Made by a program: the position numbers and the translations under genes. The notes below the pieces were generated by a model that was not told where the DNA came from, did not search any database, and worked only from the letters and a program-made list of their open reading frames with translations. Of a stretch of 64,000 bases of DNA, positions 1 to 9,958 are shown one piece after another. Source of the DNA: Paraburkholderia hiiakae. Lineage in GTDB: Bacteria > Pseudomonadota > Gammaproteobacteria > Burkholderiales > Burkholderiaceae. Position 1 is the first letter of the stretch. Every line of letters starts with the position of its first letter. The DNA lies in the NCBI RefSeq assembly GCF_904848665.1, contig NZ_CAJHCQ010000026.1, positions 51,751-115,750 of the forward strand. Direction: 5' to 3'.

Positions 1-522
1 TCCTGCTGACGCTGCGCGGTGGCGGCGCTCGTTTCTTCCCACGCTTTGCGCAGTCCGGCGGCCATCGTCGCGAGCGATGCAGTCCATGCTTCGATGCGTT
101 GATCGTCGCGCGCTGAAATTTCCGCATGCAGGTCCGCGGCAGCCTTCGGCGCTTGCGAAGCGGCATCAACGAGACGATCGATTTCGGCAATCGTCTTGCT
201 CGCATGCTGCTGCGACTGGGCGGCGATATCGTTCGCGGTTTGCGCGAGCGTCGCGCAGATGTCCTGCTGACGCTGCGCGGTGGCAGCGCTCGTTTCTTCC
301 CACGCTTTACGCAGCCCGTCGGCCATCGTCGCGAGCGATGCAGTCCACGTTTCGATGCGTTGATCGTCGCGCGCTGAAATTTCCGCATGCAGGTTCGCGG
401 CAGCCTTCGGCGCTTCCGAAGCGGCATCAACAAGACGATCGATTTCGGCAATCGTTTTGCTCGCATGCTGCTGCGATTGTGCGGCGATATCGTTCGCGGT
501 TTGCGCGAGCGTCGCGCAGATT
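1..522. repeat. 261-bp in-frame tandem repeat (87 aa), two near-identical units plus a diverged third
   Basis: Unit 1-261 and unit 262-522 match at all but about 13 positions. A third, clearly diverged copy starts at 523 and fades by about 660. The period is a multiple of three, so each unit encodes 87 residues of the DUF802 protein. More units probably lie left of position 1. Confidence 0.9.
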
Positions 523-1976
523 TCCTGCTGACGCTGCGCCGAAACCGCGCTCGTGGCTTCCCACTGCGTGCGCAGCGTGGCGGCCACTGTCGCGAGCGCT
601 TCGGCCCAGCTTGCGAGCCGCACTTCGTCGCGCGCGCCTAGCTTCGTCTGCAAGTCCGCATGGGACTCGTCGACCGCACGCAGCAGCGACGCCGAGTGCT
701 GTTCGAACGTTGCCGCCGCCGTGGCGAGCGCCTGCTGGTTGCCCGCAGCGAGCTTTTCGCCGGCGCGCTCATGCTGTTCGAGCGCCGCCTGCCAAGCCTG
801 CGACATCGTTCCCGATGCACGCTCGAAGCGCGTCGACACGCCGTCGAGCAGCCCCGCGGCACGTTGCTCGAAGCTTGCGTTGAAGTGCTCCAGCGCGCCG
901 CCCAGGTCGGCGGCAAGCGCCTCGTTGGTCTGGCGGTGTTGCGCGAGCGCGCGGTTCCAGATCTCGGCGACGTTCGCCGTCGATGCCTCGAAGCCGCTTG
1001 CGAGCCCTTCGAGCTGCTGCTGCACCGCCTGCGTGAGCGCACCCTGCATCGACGCCGATTCGCGCGCGAGGCCCGTCATGGTCGCTTCCACCACGGGCTG
1101 CAGCGCCGCGCCCGCGGCGCGTGCGCTTTCGGCGGCGCTCGACTTGAGCGACTGGCCCACCGAAGCCGCCAGGCGGCTCCAGGCGGCTTCCGCGTTCGCG
1201 GCGAAGGCCTGTTGCGTCGCGATCTGCTGTTCGTGCTGCGCGGCGCCCTGGCGCTCGATCAGCGTCATCAGCGCGCCCAGCTTGTCGACCAGCGCGGGCA
1301 TGGCGTCGGCCTGGCGCTGCAGCAGCTTGAACGAGGCTTCGCGCTGATGGGCCGGCGAGAAGGCGCGCAGCGTCGTCGCGATCTTGACGTCGAGCTGCTG
1401 CGCGGCCTCGATGCGCTCACGGCGGCACAGCGCGGAGAGCAGGCCGAGCATGGCGGAGGTGGCCACACCCGCGATGGAGGTCCCGAACGCGAAGCCGAGG
1501 CCGTTCACAGGCGCGGCGAGCGAGGCGCGGATGGCATCGAGGTCGGTGGCGCTTTCCAGCGCCGCGCCCGTGCCCTTGAGCGTGACGACCATGCCGAGCA
1601 GCGTGCCGAGCATGCCGAGCAGCACGAGCAGGCCCGTGAGGTAGGGCGCGAGCGCCGGGCCCGGCAGGGCCGCGCGCTCGCCTTCGATACGCGCGCGCAC
1701 CACGTTGCGCAGGCCCGGATGCAACGTATCGAGCCAGCCGGCGAGGCGCGCGGGCGGCGCGTTCAGCTGCGCGAGCGCCTGGGCGAGCGTGGTCGTGGCC
1801 TGCTGAAAGCGATAGAGCTCCCAGGCGCCCGCGACATAGCACGCGCCGATCAGCAGCGTGACGGCGCTCGCAAGCGGGTTGGTGACCGCGTAGCCGGCGC
1901 CGATCCAGCACACGGCGGCGAGACCCACGACGAAGACAACAGGTTCAATGCGAAATCGGGACATAGCGCGGGACAT
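1..1976 (-). CDS. DUF802 domain-containing membrane-anchored repeat protein (3' end beyond window)
   Basis: Reading from ATG at 1976 the frame stays open to the window edge, giving about 658 residues without a stop. The first ~60 residues contain two hydrophobic segments (FVVGLAAVCWIGAGYAV and a following VTLLIGACYVA stretch), and another lies near residues 85-110. The rest is Ala/Gln/Glu-rich, probably alpha-helical coiled coil, ending in 87-residue tandem repeats with the recurring core LHAEISARDDQRIE. This is the DUF802 type of protein found in Burkholderia next to DUF3348 genes. Its function is not established; the layout of membrane anchor plus long helical repeat resembles a MotA/TolQ-like or tether protein, which is inference. 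It starts 10 bases after the DUF3348 stop, so the two are cotranscribed. A second ATG at 1964 is an alternative start; neither has a strong ribosome site. Confidence 0.8.
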   Translation of the reverse strand, partial: MSRAMSRFRIEPVVFVVGLAAVCWIGAGYAVTNPLASAVTLLIGACYVAGAWELYRFQQATTTLAQALAQLNAPPARLAGWLDTLHPGLRNVVRARIEGERAALPGPALAPYLTGLLVLLGMLGTLLGMVVTLKGTGAALESATDLDAIRASLAAPVNGLGFAFGTSIAGVATSAMLGLLSALCRRERIEAAQQLDVKIATTLRAFSPAHQREASFKLLQRQADAMPALVDKLGALMTLIERQGAAQHEQQIATQQAFAANAEAAWSRLAASVGQSLKSSAAESARAAGAALQPVVEATMTGLARESASMQGALTQAVQQQLEGLASGFEASTANVAEIWNRALAQHRQTNEALAADLGGALEHFNASFEQRAAGLLDGVSTRFERASGTMSQAWQAALEQHERAGEKLAAGNQQALATAAATFEQHSASLLRAVDESHADLQTKLGARDEVRLASWAEALATVAATLRTQWEATSAVSAQRQQEICATLAQTANDIAAQSQQHASKTIAEIDRLVDAASEAPKAAANLHAEISARDDQRIETWTASLATMADGLRKAWEETSAATAQRQQDICATLAQTANDIAAQSQQHASKTIAEIDRLVDAASQAPKAAADLHAEISARDDQRIEAWTASLATMAAGLRKAWEETSAATAQRQQ

Positions 1977-1986
1977 AGCGTTTGGG

Positions 1987-2712
1987 TTAGCTGGTGCGAA
2001 GGGCGGCAAGCAGCCCCTCCACCGGTTGAAACCGAATCTCAAGTTCGGCGAGCAACACGCTCTGCATATCTTTGCGAAAGCCGGCGAGCCAGGCGTGAGG
2101 CGCCGCGCCTTCTGCGGCAGACCCGCCGGCGGATTGCGCGGCTACCGCCGCCGCGCGCTGCCGCTCGAAATGCGCGCTGAGCAGCGCCGGCACGCCGGCG
2201 AGCAGGCTGCGCTCGCGCGCGCCGAGCGCCTGTTCCATCACGGCATCTACCGTCGCCAGGCGCGCGAGCGCAGGCGCGCGGGCGGCCAGCGCAGCGCGCA
2301 AACGGGCGCGCAGCATGGCGATGTCAGTCTCCATCGCCTGCTGCAGAGCCAGGTAGCGCTGGCGGAAATCCGCGAAATCGGGTTCCACATCGGCTGGTTG
2401 GCTGGCGGCCTGCGTGCGGCGTCCATCGCGCCGCGCGGGCGCGCTTTCACCCGAAATGGCCTTTCTGAGCGCCGCGCGCACGCGCTCGCTCTGGCTTTGT
2501 TCGGCGCTGGCGCCTACGCGCGTTGCTGGCTCGCCGCCCGGCGTTTGAGCGCTCAGCGCCGTCGAAAGCGCGATGGCGTCCGTCCAGCCGAGCCACTGGC
2601 TCAGATGGTCCGAGATCGATTGCCGGGATTCGGGCACTTCGGCGTTGCCGAAGCGGGCAAGTAAGCGAACGAGCGTCGGGCCGCTCAACGCGAGGCGTTG
2701 CGGGGCTAGCAC
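1987..2712 (-). CDS. DUF3348 family protein
   Basis: 241 residues starting at GTG, preceded by AGGTGGA about five bases upstream. The N-terminus carries the family hallmark SGPTLVRLLARFGNAEVPESRQ followed by LSQWLGWTDAIALS. The remainder is Ala/Arg-rich and helical, with no signal peptide or membrane segment. The family occurs in Burkholderiales directly upstream of DUF802 genes, as here; its function is unknown. The role is probably tied to the DUF802 protein because spacing between the genes is only 10 bases. No catalytic motif is visible. Confidence 0.85.
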   Translation of the reverse strand: MLAPQRLALSGPTLVRLLARFGNAEVPESRQSISDHLSQWLGWTDAIALSTALSAQTPGGEPATRVGASAEQSQSERVRAALRKAISGESAPARRDGRRTQAASQPADVEPDFADFRQRYLALQQAMETDIAMLRARLRAALAARAPALARLATVDAVMEQALGARERSLLAGVPALLSAHFERQRAAAVAAQSAGGSAAEGAAPHAWLAGFRKDMQSVLLAELEIRFQPVEGLLAALRTS

Positions 2713-2857
2713 TTTTCCACCTGGGCAAAAAACCCGCTAGTTTACACGCCCGCGAGGCGGCGGCCGGCATCGGCGCTTTGCCGGGCGCCTGAACGACGGC
2801 GCGGCGGCCCTTGAAAGCGGCACTCTCGCGGGCGCGAGGCCGCGCCGCACGGGGGCT

Positions 2858-3508
2858 TCAGGCCTTGGCGCTCTCGGCCAGGATCTGCTGGATGGCTTGC
2901 TCGAAGGTTTCGACGGGCTGGCCGCCGCTGATCAAATACTGCTGGTTGAAGATGATCGCCGGCACCGACTGGACGCCCGCCGCCTGGTATTCGTGCTCTT
3001 CGGCGCGCACCTCGTCGGCATACTGGCCGCTCGCGAGAATTTCGCGCGCTTGATCGGCGTCGAGCCCCACGGACTGCGCTGCCGCGACGAGCACCGCGTG
3101 GTCGCTCGTGTCCTTGCCCTCGCCGTGATACGCGCGCAACAGCGCGAGCTTGAGCGCCAGTTGCTTGCCTTCGATGCCGGCCCAGTGCAGCAGACGATGC
3201 GCGTCGAACGTGTTGTAGATGTGCTCACGCGGCCCGAACGCGAAGCCGACACTCGCACCGCGCTCACGGATCATGGCCTGCGTCTCGGCGATCTGCTCGG
3301 GTGTGCGGCCGTACTTCTTGCCGAGATACTCGACCACGGATTCGCCGCCCGGGCCCATCTGCGGATTCAGTTCGAACGGATGCACGACGATCTGCGCATC
3401 GACGGTGTCACGCAGACGTTCGAGCGCGAGATTCAGCGACGAGAGGCCGATTGCGCACCACGGGCACGCGATGTCGGAGACGAAATCGATTCTGAGCGTT
3501 TGTTTCAT
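2858..3508 (-). CDS. DsbA family oxidoreductase, FrnE-like
   Basis: 216 residues from ATG 3508 (MKQTLRIDFVSD). The thioredoxin-type active site CPWC is at residues 15-18 and the cis-proline loop QSVPAIIF is near residue 180, with the helical insertion expected for the DsbA/FrnE fold between them. There is no signal peptide, so the protein is predicted cytoplasmic, as for FrnE-type dithiol-disulfide isomerases. Upstream in-frame codons to 3568 exist but the conserved start of the family is at the chosen Met. It lies 95 bases downstream of dbpA on the same strand. Substrate unknown. Confidence 0.85.
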   Translation of the reverse strand: MKQTLRIDFVSDIACPWCAIGLSSLNLALERLRDTVDAQIVVHPFELNPQMGPGGESVVEYLGKKYGRTPEQIAETQAMIRERGASVGFAFGPREHIYNTFDAHRLLHWAGIEGKQLALKLALLRAYHGEGKDTSDHAVLVAAAQSVGLDADQAREILASGQYADEVRAEEHEYQAAGVQSVPAIIFNQQYLISGGQPVETFEQAIQQILAESAKA

Positions 3509-3603
3509 GGCTTTCCTGATCAGGTTGAACGCGGGGTCACTGACGCGCGGTGCAGTGCGGGCGCGCAAGCAGCGTGCGCACCCGGCGCGGATGATTCGTC
3601 AGT

Positions 3604-5001
<1,398 letters not shown>

Positions 5002-5452
5002 GACGGGGTCTCGCGCCGGACGGGTGAGGGCGACGCGGCCGTTCGGTAGAAGTGGCGTCGATGCGGGTGGTGCGCGCGCTATGCACGCGAGCGTTTCGGG
5101 ATTTTAACGGATGCGCGCGCTCGCGCCCGCGCGCGTGCCGCGCGAGGGGGATGACGGGCACCGCAGAGGAGGCCTAAAACCCGGTGTTTGATAATCGTTG
5201 TTTCATGCAATAATAATCGCCGTATATAGCAATAATGCACGCGCGCGATAAGACCGGTATTGCTGTGATAAAGTTTCACTGATCGACGAAATTTTAATCG
5301 AAGAAAATACCCGGCAATTAAGCCGATTTCCACAATAATCGAATTCCTGCACTGATCCGGGCGTCGCGTGATTGCCACACGGCCTATTCGGGCTGATCTG
5401 TGCGTTACTCCGCATTTCCTATGTCAGACAAGGACTTACGGGATTTTCATTC

Positions 5453-5477
5453 GATATTTCCAGATTTAGCAAATATC
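5453..5477. repeat. Inverted repeat upstream of porin
   Basis: GATATTT (5453-5459) and AAATATC (5471-5477) are exact inverted copies separated by 11 bases. The AT-rich dyad lies 121 bases upstream of the porin start and looks like an operator rather than a terminator, because it is not followed by a T run. The regulator is unknown. Confidence 0.4.
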
Positions 5478-5542
5478 TGTTACAGCGTTTGCCGAAGCGA
5501 TTTAAAGCCTTTGACACGTAGACTTCGCCCGGGATTGCCGGT

Positions 5543-5565
5543 GTGGCTCCAATACCCGGAGCCAC
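5543..5565 (+). promoter_or_regulatory. Perfect hairpin in probable porin mRNA leader
   Basis: GTGGCTCC (5543-5550), loop AATACCC, GGAGCCAC (5558-5565): a perfect 8-bp stem ending 32 bases before the porin ATG. It is not followed by a T run, so it is more likely a leader structure affecting mRNA stability or translation than a terminator. Confidence 0.5.
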
Positions 5566-5597
5566 TTCAGCGCGGTCTGAATGTCATAAGGAAAGTC

Positions 5598-6755
5598 ATG
5601 AAGAATACTTTGATTATCGCGGGCGTCCTCGGCGCATTCGCAGCCTCCGCTCACGCACAAAGCAGCGTTACTCTCTACGGCGCACTGGATGCGGGTATCG
5701 TCTACGCGAACAATGCAGGCGGCCACGCCGCATGGAACCAGGGTAGCGGCACCGTCGGCGACACGTACTTCGGCCTGAAAGGCAGCGAAGACCTGGGCGG
5801 CGGTCTGCATGCGATCTTCACGTTGGAAAACGGCTTCAACCTGAACAACGGCAAGGACACCGAGAGCGGCACGATGTTCAACCGTCAGGCGTTCGTCGGT
5901 CTGCAGAGCGATCGCTTCGGTACGCTGACGCTCGGCCGCCAGTATGACTCGATGGTCGACTACCTCGCCCCGCTGTCGGAAACCGGCTCGGGCTACGGCA
6001 ACAACCTCGCCGCTCACCCGTTCGACAACGACAACCTCGACCACTCGTTCTCGATCAAGAACGCGGTCAAGTACCAGAGCGTCAACTACCAGGGCTTCAA
6101 GTTCGGCGGCATGTACGGCTTCAGCAACGACGCTGGCCAGTTCGCGAACAACCGCGCATGGAGCGCTGGCGCATCGTACGGCAACGGCCCGCTGAACTTC
6201 GCGGCTGCCTACCTGCAGATGAACAACTCGCGGACGAACCAGAACGCCAATGGCGCGAATTCGGCTTCGAACGGCAACAACTTCAACCTCTCGGCTGAAA
6301 CGCAACGCACGTTCGGCGCAGGCGTGAACTACAACTACGGCCCGGCAACGGTCGGCTTCGTGTGGACGCACACGCAGTACCAGGACCTGATCGCTGGCGG
6401 CCAGGGCGGCAACACGTTCTCGATCCCGACGGGCACGAACCTGCACCTCGACAACTTCGAGCTGAATGGCGCCTACGCGCTCACGCCGGCTCTCGCACTG
6501 AACGCGTCGTACACGTTCACGGACGGCAAGGTCACGGGTTCGAACGGCGGCGGCGATCCGAAGTGGCACACGGTTTCGCTGACGGCTGACTACTCGCTCT
6601 CGAAGCGCACCGACGTCTACGCGGGCGCCGTGTACCAGCACGCATCGGGCGAACTCGGCGATGCCGGCGCGAACGTTGCGATGATCAACACGCTGTCGCC
6701 GTCGACCTCGCAGAACCAGGTCGCCGCAACGGTGGGTCTGCGTCACCGCTTCTAA
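5598..6755 (+). CDS. Gram-negative porin, Burkholderia type
   Basis: 385 residues from ATG 5598, preceded by AAGGAAAG. The signal peptide is MKNTLIIAGVLGAFAASAHA, with cleavage before QSSVTLYGALDAG, the standard mature start of Burkholderiales porins. The body is a succession of amphipathic beta strands with Gly/Asn-rich loops, and the protein ends in VGLRHRF; the terminal Phe is the outer-membrane sorting signal. It should form a trimeric 16-strand general diffusion channel. Upstream in-frame codons (from 5400) would precede the signal peptide and are rejected. The gene is monocistronic, with a terminator-like hairpin downstream. Confidence 0.95.
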   Translation: MKNTLIIAGVLGAFAASAHAQSSVTLYGALDAGIVYANNAGGHAAWNQGSGTVGDTYFGLKGSEDLGGGLHAIFTLENGFNLNNGKDTESGTMFNRQAFVGLQSDRFGTLTLGRQYDSMVDYLAPLSETGSGYGNNLAAHPFDNDNLDHSFSIKNAVKYQSVNYQGFKFGGMYGFSNDAGQFANNRAWSAGASYGNGPLNFAAAYLQMNNSRTNQNANGANSASNGNNFNLSAETQRTFGAGVNYNYGPATVGFVWTHTQYQDLIAGGQGGNTFSIPTGTNLHLDNFELNGAYALTPALALNASYTFTDGKVTGSNGGGDPKWHTVSLTADYSLSKRTDVYAGAVYQHASGELGDAGANVAMINTLSPSTSQNQVAATVGLRHRF

Positions 6756-6881
6756 GCATGATTTGCTCGCTCCCTCGTGGAGCGACGAAGCGCGAGCACC
6801 CGATCGGCCGGTCGGGGCCCGCGCTTCACGCGGCCAATACCCTTGGCCCGCGGTTTCATCCGCTTTCTACCTGAAGCGACG

Positions 6882-6944
6882 ACCGGTTCGCGGTGCGTGG
6901 CGCGCTCATGAGGCGCGCAACGGCTGCGAACCGGTTTTCTTTTG
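6882..6944 (+). terminator. Probable intrinsic terminator of the porin gene
   Basis: ACCGGTTCGC (6882-6891) pairs exactly with GCGAACCGGT (6926-6935), and a nested GCGCGC pair sits inside. The stem is followed directly by TTTCTTTT. It lies about 125 bases after the porin stop codon. Confidence 0.65.
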
Positions 6945-6959
6945 TGGCTCAGGATTGGC

Positions 6960-8225
6960 TCAGGATTTCACAGCCGCCGGCGCGACGCTCGCAGGCGCGG
7001 CTACGTCATTGGGCACATCTTCCGACGCCCCTCGCACCCGCGAAACCCACAGCACGGCCACGCACGTGAGCGCCGCGGCGATCCAGCCGTTCTGCCCAAA
7101 GCCGATGATCGCGCCGTTCGCGCCATTCGTGAGCCACTGGCCGCCGAGCCACGCGCCTATGCCCGTGCCGAGCGCCTGCACCGCGCTGTTGGCGCTCAGG
7201 AACGCGCCGCGCCGCGCGGGCTCGGGAATCGTCGTGAGCAGCGCCTGCATCGGCACCATGCGGCCCGACATCGAGATCATGAACAGCGCGAAGAACGCCA
7301 CGAGCGCGAGGAAAGGCAACGCGGGCAGATGCGTGACGAACAGCACCGGCGCGAGCGACACGAGCGCCATCACGCGGAACACGCGGCGCTTGCCGTAGCG
7401 GTCCGCGAGACGGCCCACCGCGCGCGAGGTCATGAACGTCGCCGCGCCGCCCGCCATATAGAGCCACGAGAGCTGCTGCGGCGCGATGCCATGATTGCCG
7501 ACGAGCATCGGCGCGATGAACGGGATCACGAGCATGTGGCCGGCCATCATCGTGAAGGTGAGCGCAAAGGCCTTCAGATGGCGCGGCAACGTGAGCAGCC
7601 GCCAGAGGTTCGGCAGCACTTGCGCGAGCGGCGTGCGCTGGCCGAGATGCCCGGTGAGCGAGGGCACGACGCGCGAGCCCGCGAGCCAGATCGCCACGGA
7701 GAGCAGCACGAGCAGCAGGAACGGCGCGCTCCAGCCGTAGTGCGCGCCGAGCAGCACGCCGGCCGGCACGCCCGCGATGGCCGCGATGGAGAACGCCGTC
7801 ATGATCACGCCCGTGGCGGCGCCGCGCCGCGCGGCGGGAATCACGTCGCTCACGATCGCCATCACGATCGAGCCGAGCACGCCGCCAGTCAGACCCGCGA
7901 ACGCGCGCGCCGCGAGCAGCAGATGAAAGTTCGTGGCGAGCGCGCAGGCGAGATTGGAGAGCGCGAAGAGTGCGTAGGCCACTTGCAGCAGGCGGCGGCG
8001 ATCGAAACGATCGATATAAGTCGCCGCAAGGAGTCCTGATAGACCCGAACAGAGCGAATACGCGGAAACGGCCGTCGCGAACGCCGCGGGCGTGATCGCG
8101 AACGCATGCATGATCTGCGGGCCGAGCGGCATCATCACCATGAAGTCCATGATGACGGTGAACTGCGTGAGCGCCAGCAGCCAGAGCAGGGTGCGTTCGC
8201 GCAGCGGAGTGAGAGACGTGGTCAT
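6960..8225 (-). CDS. MFS transporter (DHA1-like drug/metabolite exporter)
   Basis: 421 residues from ATG 8225 (MTTSLTPLRERTLLWLLALTQ). Twelve hydrophobic segments are apparent. The loop between TM2 and TM3 carries the MFS motif A remnant YIDRFDRRRLL, and the second half repeats it as GRLADRYGKRRVF. MDFMVMMPLGPQIMHAF in TM1 is typical of the DHA1/AraJ-like group. The substrate cannot be read from sequence. The gene lies 61 bases downstream of the siderophore-interacting protein, but a strong terminator separates them, so it may depend on readthrough or its own promoter. The C-terminal ~20 residues are Ala/Pro-rich and low in complexity. Confidence 0.9.
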   Translation of the reverse strand: MTTSLTPLRERTLLWLLALTQFTVIMDFMVMMPLGPQIMHAFAITPAAFATAVSAYSLCSGLSGLLAATYIDRFDRRRLLQVAYALFALSNLACALATNFHLLLAARAFAGLTGGVLGSIVMAIVSDVIPAARRGAATGVIMTAFSIAAIAGVPAGVLLGAHYGWSAPFLLLVLLSVAIWLAGSRVVPSLTGHLGQRTPLAQVLPNLWRLLTLPRHLKAFALTFTMMAGHMLVIPFIAPMLVGNHGIAPQQLSWLYMAGGAATFMTSRAVGRLADRYGKRRVFRVMALVSLAPVLFVTHLPALPFLALVAFFALFMISMSGRMVPMQALLTTIPEPARRGAFLSANSAVQALGTGIGAWLGGQWLTNGANGAIIGFGQNGWIAAALTCVAVLWVSRVRGASEDVPNDVAAPASVAPAAVKS

Positions 8226-8248
8226 GTATTGGCGTAGAGCCTGAAAGT

Positions 8249-8275
8249 AAAAAGGCGCGGCAGGGTTGCCGCGCC
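8249..8275 (-). terminator. Strong intrinsic terminator between sip and MFS genes
   Basis: Read on the minus strand: GGCGCGGCA, loop ACCC, TGCCGCGCC, then TTTTT. The 9-bp stem is perfect (8254-8262 with 8267-8275) and the T run corresponds to 8249-8253. It begins 11 bases after the stop of the siderophore-interacting protein and ends 23 bases before the MFS start codon. Confidence 0.85.
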
Positions 8276-8286
8276 AGCAGGATCGA

Positions 8287-9108
8287 TCAGTCGTCGATCG
8301 TTTCGTGGGCCGCCTGCGCGCCGCGCCGCCAGTAGGCCGAGGCGCGGATGCGCTTCTTGTCCACGCCGCGCTCGTTGCACAGATGCGCGCGCACCGCGCG
8401 GATCGCCGAGGCTTCGCCGGCGGCCCAGACGTAACCCTCGCCGGGCGGCAGCCACACTTCGGACACGCCGTCCACGAGCGGATGCTCCGACTTGCTTTCG
8501 TCGCCGCTTTCATCCCGATAGCACCAGATGGCGTATAGATCGGCATCGGTGGGCAGCTCGATGCGGGCCGCGCGATTCGCCACTTCGACGACTACGGCCA
8601 CGCGCGCGCCGGGCGGCAATTCGGTAAGGCGCCGCTGGATCGCGGGCAGGGCCGTTTCATCGCCAATCAGCAGATGCCAGTCGAAGTCGGTGGGAATCAC
8701 CATGGAGCCGCGCGGGCCGCCCACGCCGAGATACTGGCCGGGCTGCGCCTGCGCCGCCCATGCCGTGGCCGGGCCGGCATCGTGCAGCACGAATTCCAGA
8801 TCGAGCTCCTGGCTTTCTGTATCGAAGCGGCGCGGCGTGTAGTCGCGTGCAGCGGGGCGCTCGACGCCTTCGGGAAATACGATGCCGTCCGGGCCTAAAG
8901 TTGGCAGTACTGGCTTTTCTTCACCGGCGGCGGGGAAGAACACCTTGAGGTGATCGTCGAACGACGCCGAGACGAAATCGCTCAGGTCGCCCGTGAGCGT
9001 GACGCGTATGAGAGCGGGCGAGAGCGCCGTGACGCGCGCCACGCGCAACAGTCGGAACTTCAGCGGGTGACGTACACGGACGACTTCGAGTTGGGACGGA
9101 TTCTGCAT
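8287..9108 (-). CDS. Siderophore-interacting protein (YqjH-like ferric-chelate reductase)
   Basis: 273 residues from ATG 9108 (MQNPSQLEVVRV). The N-terminal FAD-binding barrel includes RDYTPRRFD, the flavin-binding RxYTxR motif of the SIP family, and GPRGSMVIP. The C-terminal NAD(P)H-binding domain includes LLIGDETALPAI and WAAGEASAIRAVR, both typical. Known members (ViuB, YqjH) reduce ferric siderophores or ferric citrate in the cytoplasm to release iron. It is encoded 68 bases after a His-rich PadR regulator, the same pairing as E. coli yqjI-yqjH, which supports a YqjH-like role. A short in-frame extension upstream lacks family similarity. Confidence 0.9.
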   Translation of the reverse strand: MQNPSQLEVVRVRHPLKFRLLRVARVTALSPALIRVTLTGDLSDFVSASFDDHLKVFFPAAGEEKPVLPTLGPDGIVFPEGVERPAARDYTPRRFDTESQELDLEFVLHDAGPATAWAAQAQPGQYLGVGGPRGSMVIPTDFDWHLLIGDETALPAIQRRLTELPPGARVAVVVEVANRAARIELPTDADLYAIWCYRDESGDESKSEHPLVDGVSEVWLPPGEGYVWAAGEASAIRAVRAHLCNERGVDKKRIRASAYWRRGAQAAHETIDD

Positions 9109-9176
9109 GTATGGCTCCGATGTTGGGGTGGCGCGGCGCGGCTGCCGCATGGCGCATGGCGAATCGATGCAGCGTG

Positions 9177-9902
9177 TCAAACGCCTTCGCTCTCGCTGCC
9201 GTTTTCAATTTCCTGGGTGGCGCGCGCAAGAATCGCGGCGATGCGGCGCTGTTCCTCCGGCGCGACGTCGGTACGACGTAGCAGCGCGCGCTTGAGCGCG
9301 CGGCGCGCCTCGATCAGTTCGCGCACCCAGCCGCTGCCTTCTGCGGGATCTTCGCCGGCCATCGCGCGGCGCATGACTTCCATCTTGCGGCCGAAGTGCG
9401 TGAGCTTCGCGAGGATCAGGTCCGCGCGTTCGCGGTTGGCTTCGAGGTACGTGCGGCCTTCGGGCGAAAGTTCGTAGCGCTTGCGGTTGCCTTCCAGCGC
9501 CACGCTCACGTAGCTCAGTTCTTCCAGATACGTGAGGGCCGGATAGACCATGCCGGGGCTCGGGCTGTAGAAGCCATTCGAACGCGCGTCGAGCGCCTTG
9601 ATGAGCTCGTAGCCGTGGCTTGGGCGCTCGGCGAGCAGCACGAGCAGCATGAGTTGCAGGTCTTCAGAGCTGAACTTGCGGCCGCGGCCAAAGCCGTCGC
9701 CGTCGCCAAAACCGCGGCCGAAACCTTCGCCAAAGCGGTCGCCAAAGTCGCCGGGACCTTCGCCGCCGCGATGGCGGCCCATGGCGTGACGCAGTGCGTG
9801 AAGCGCCTGCATGGCCGGGTGGCGGCCGCCGAAGAAGTCGCGCGGATCACGCGCGGTGTGGCCGTGACGGCCGGTATGACCAAAGTGTGGATGGTGGCGC
9901 AT
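9177..9902 (-). CDS. PadR family regulator with His-rich N-terminus, YqjI-like
   Basis: 241 residues. ATG 9902 is preceded by AAGGAGG six bases upstream. The first ~70 residues hold about a dozen His among Gly/Arg (MRHHPHFGHTGRHGHTARD...), followed by a Gly/Phe/Arg linker. The PadR winged helix follows (LQLMLLVLLAERPSHGYELIKAL ... SPSPGMVYPALTYLEEL ... YELSPEGRTYLEANR), then a dimerising helical tail. E. coli YqjI has the same architecture, binds nickel or iron and represses yqjH. Here the gene heads the sip gene, and a palindromic operator lies just upstream, so autoregulation and metal-responsive repression of sip are inferred. A start further upstream at 9998 is unlikely, given the strong ribosome site at 9902. 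Confidence 0.88.
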   Translation of the reverse strand: MRHHPHFGHTGRHGHTARDPRDFFGGRHPAMQALHALRHAMGRHRGGEGPGDFGDRFGEGFGRGFGDGDGFGRGRKFSSEDLQLMLLVLLAERPSHGYELIKALDARSNGFYSPSPGMVYPALTYLEELSYVSVALEGNRKRYELSPEGRTYLEANRERADLILAKLTHFGRKMEVMRRAMAGEDPAEGSGWVRELIEARRALKRALLRRTDVAPEEQRRIAAILARATQEIENGSESEGV

Positions 9903-9938
9903 AGGGCCTCCTTGTCTAACGAGTGTCTTAAAACATGT

Positions 9939-9958
9939 CTTAAGATATATATCGTAAG
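9939..9958. promoter_or_regulatory. Near-perfect palindromic operator upstream of padR
   Basis: CTTAAGATATATATCGTAAG (9939-9958) is a 20-bp palindrome with one mismatched base pair, centred on ATATATAT. It lies 37-56 bases upstream of the padR ATG, where it would overlap a promoter. Next to it TGTCTTAA is repeated directly at 9924 and 9936. PadR/YqjI proteins bind such AT-rich dyads, so this is the likely autoregulatory site. Confidence 0.65.

Larger units (their letters stand above)
5002..5597. promoter_or_regulatory. Long AT-rich intergenic region between dbpA and porin
   Basis: About 600 bases with no credible gene. Base composition drops sharply to A/T-rich between 5170 and 5480, with many AATAAT runs, unlike neighbouring DNA. 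An exact TTGACA at 5511-5516 could be a -35 element, but no good -10 box follows at the right spacing. Two dyads inside it are listed separately. It probably holds the divergent promoters of dbpA and the porin. Confidence 0.5.
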
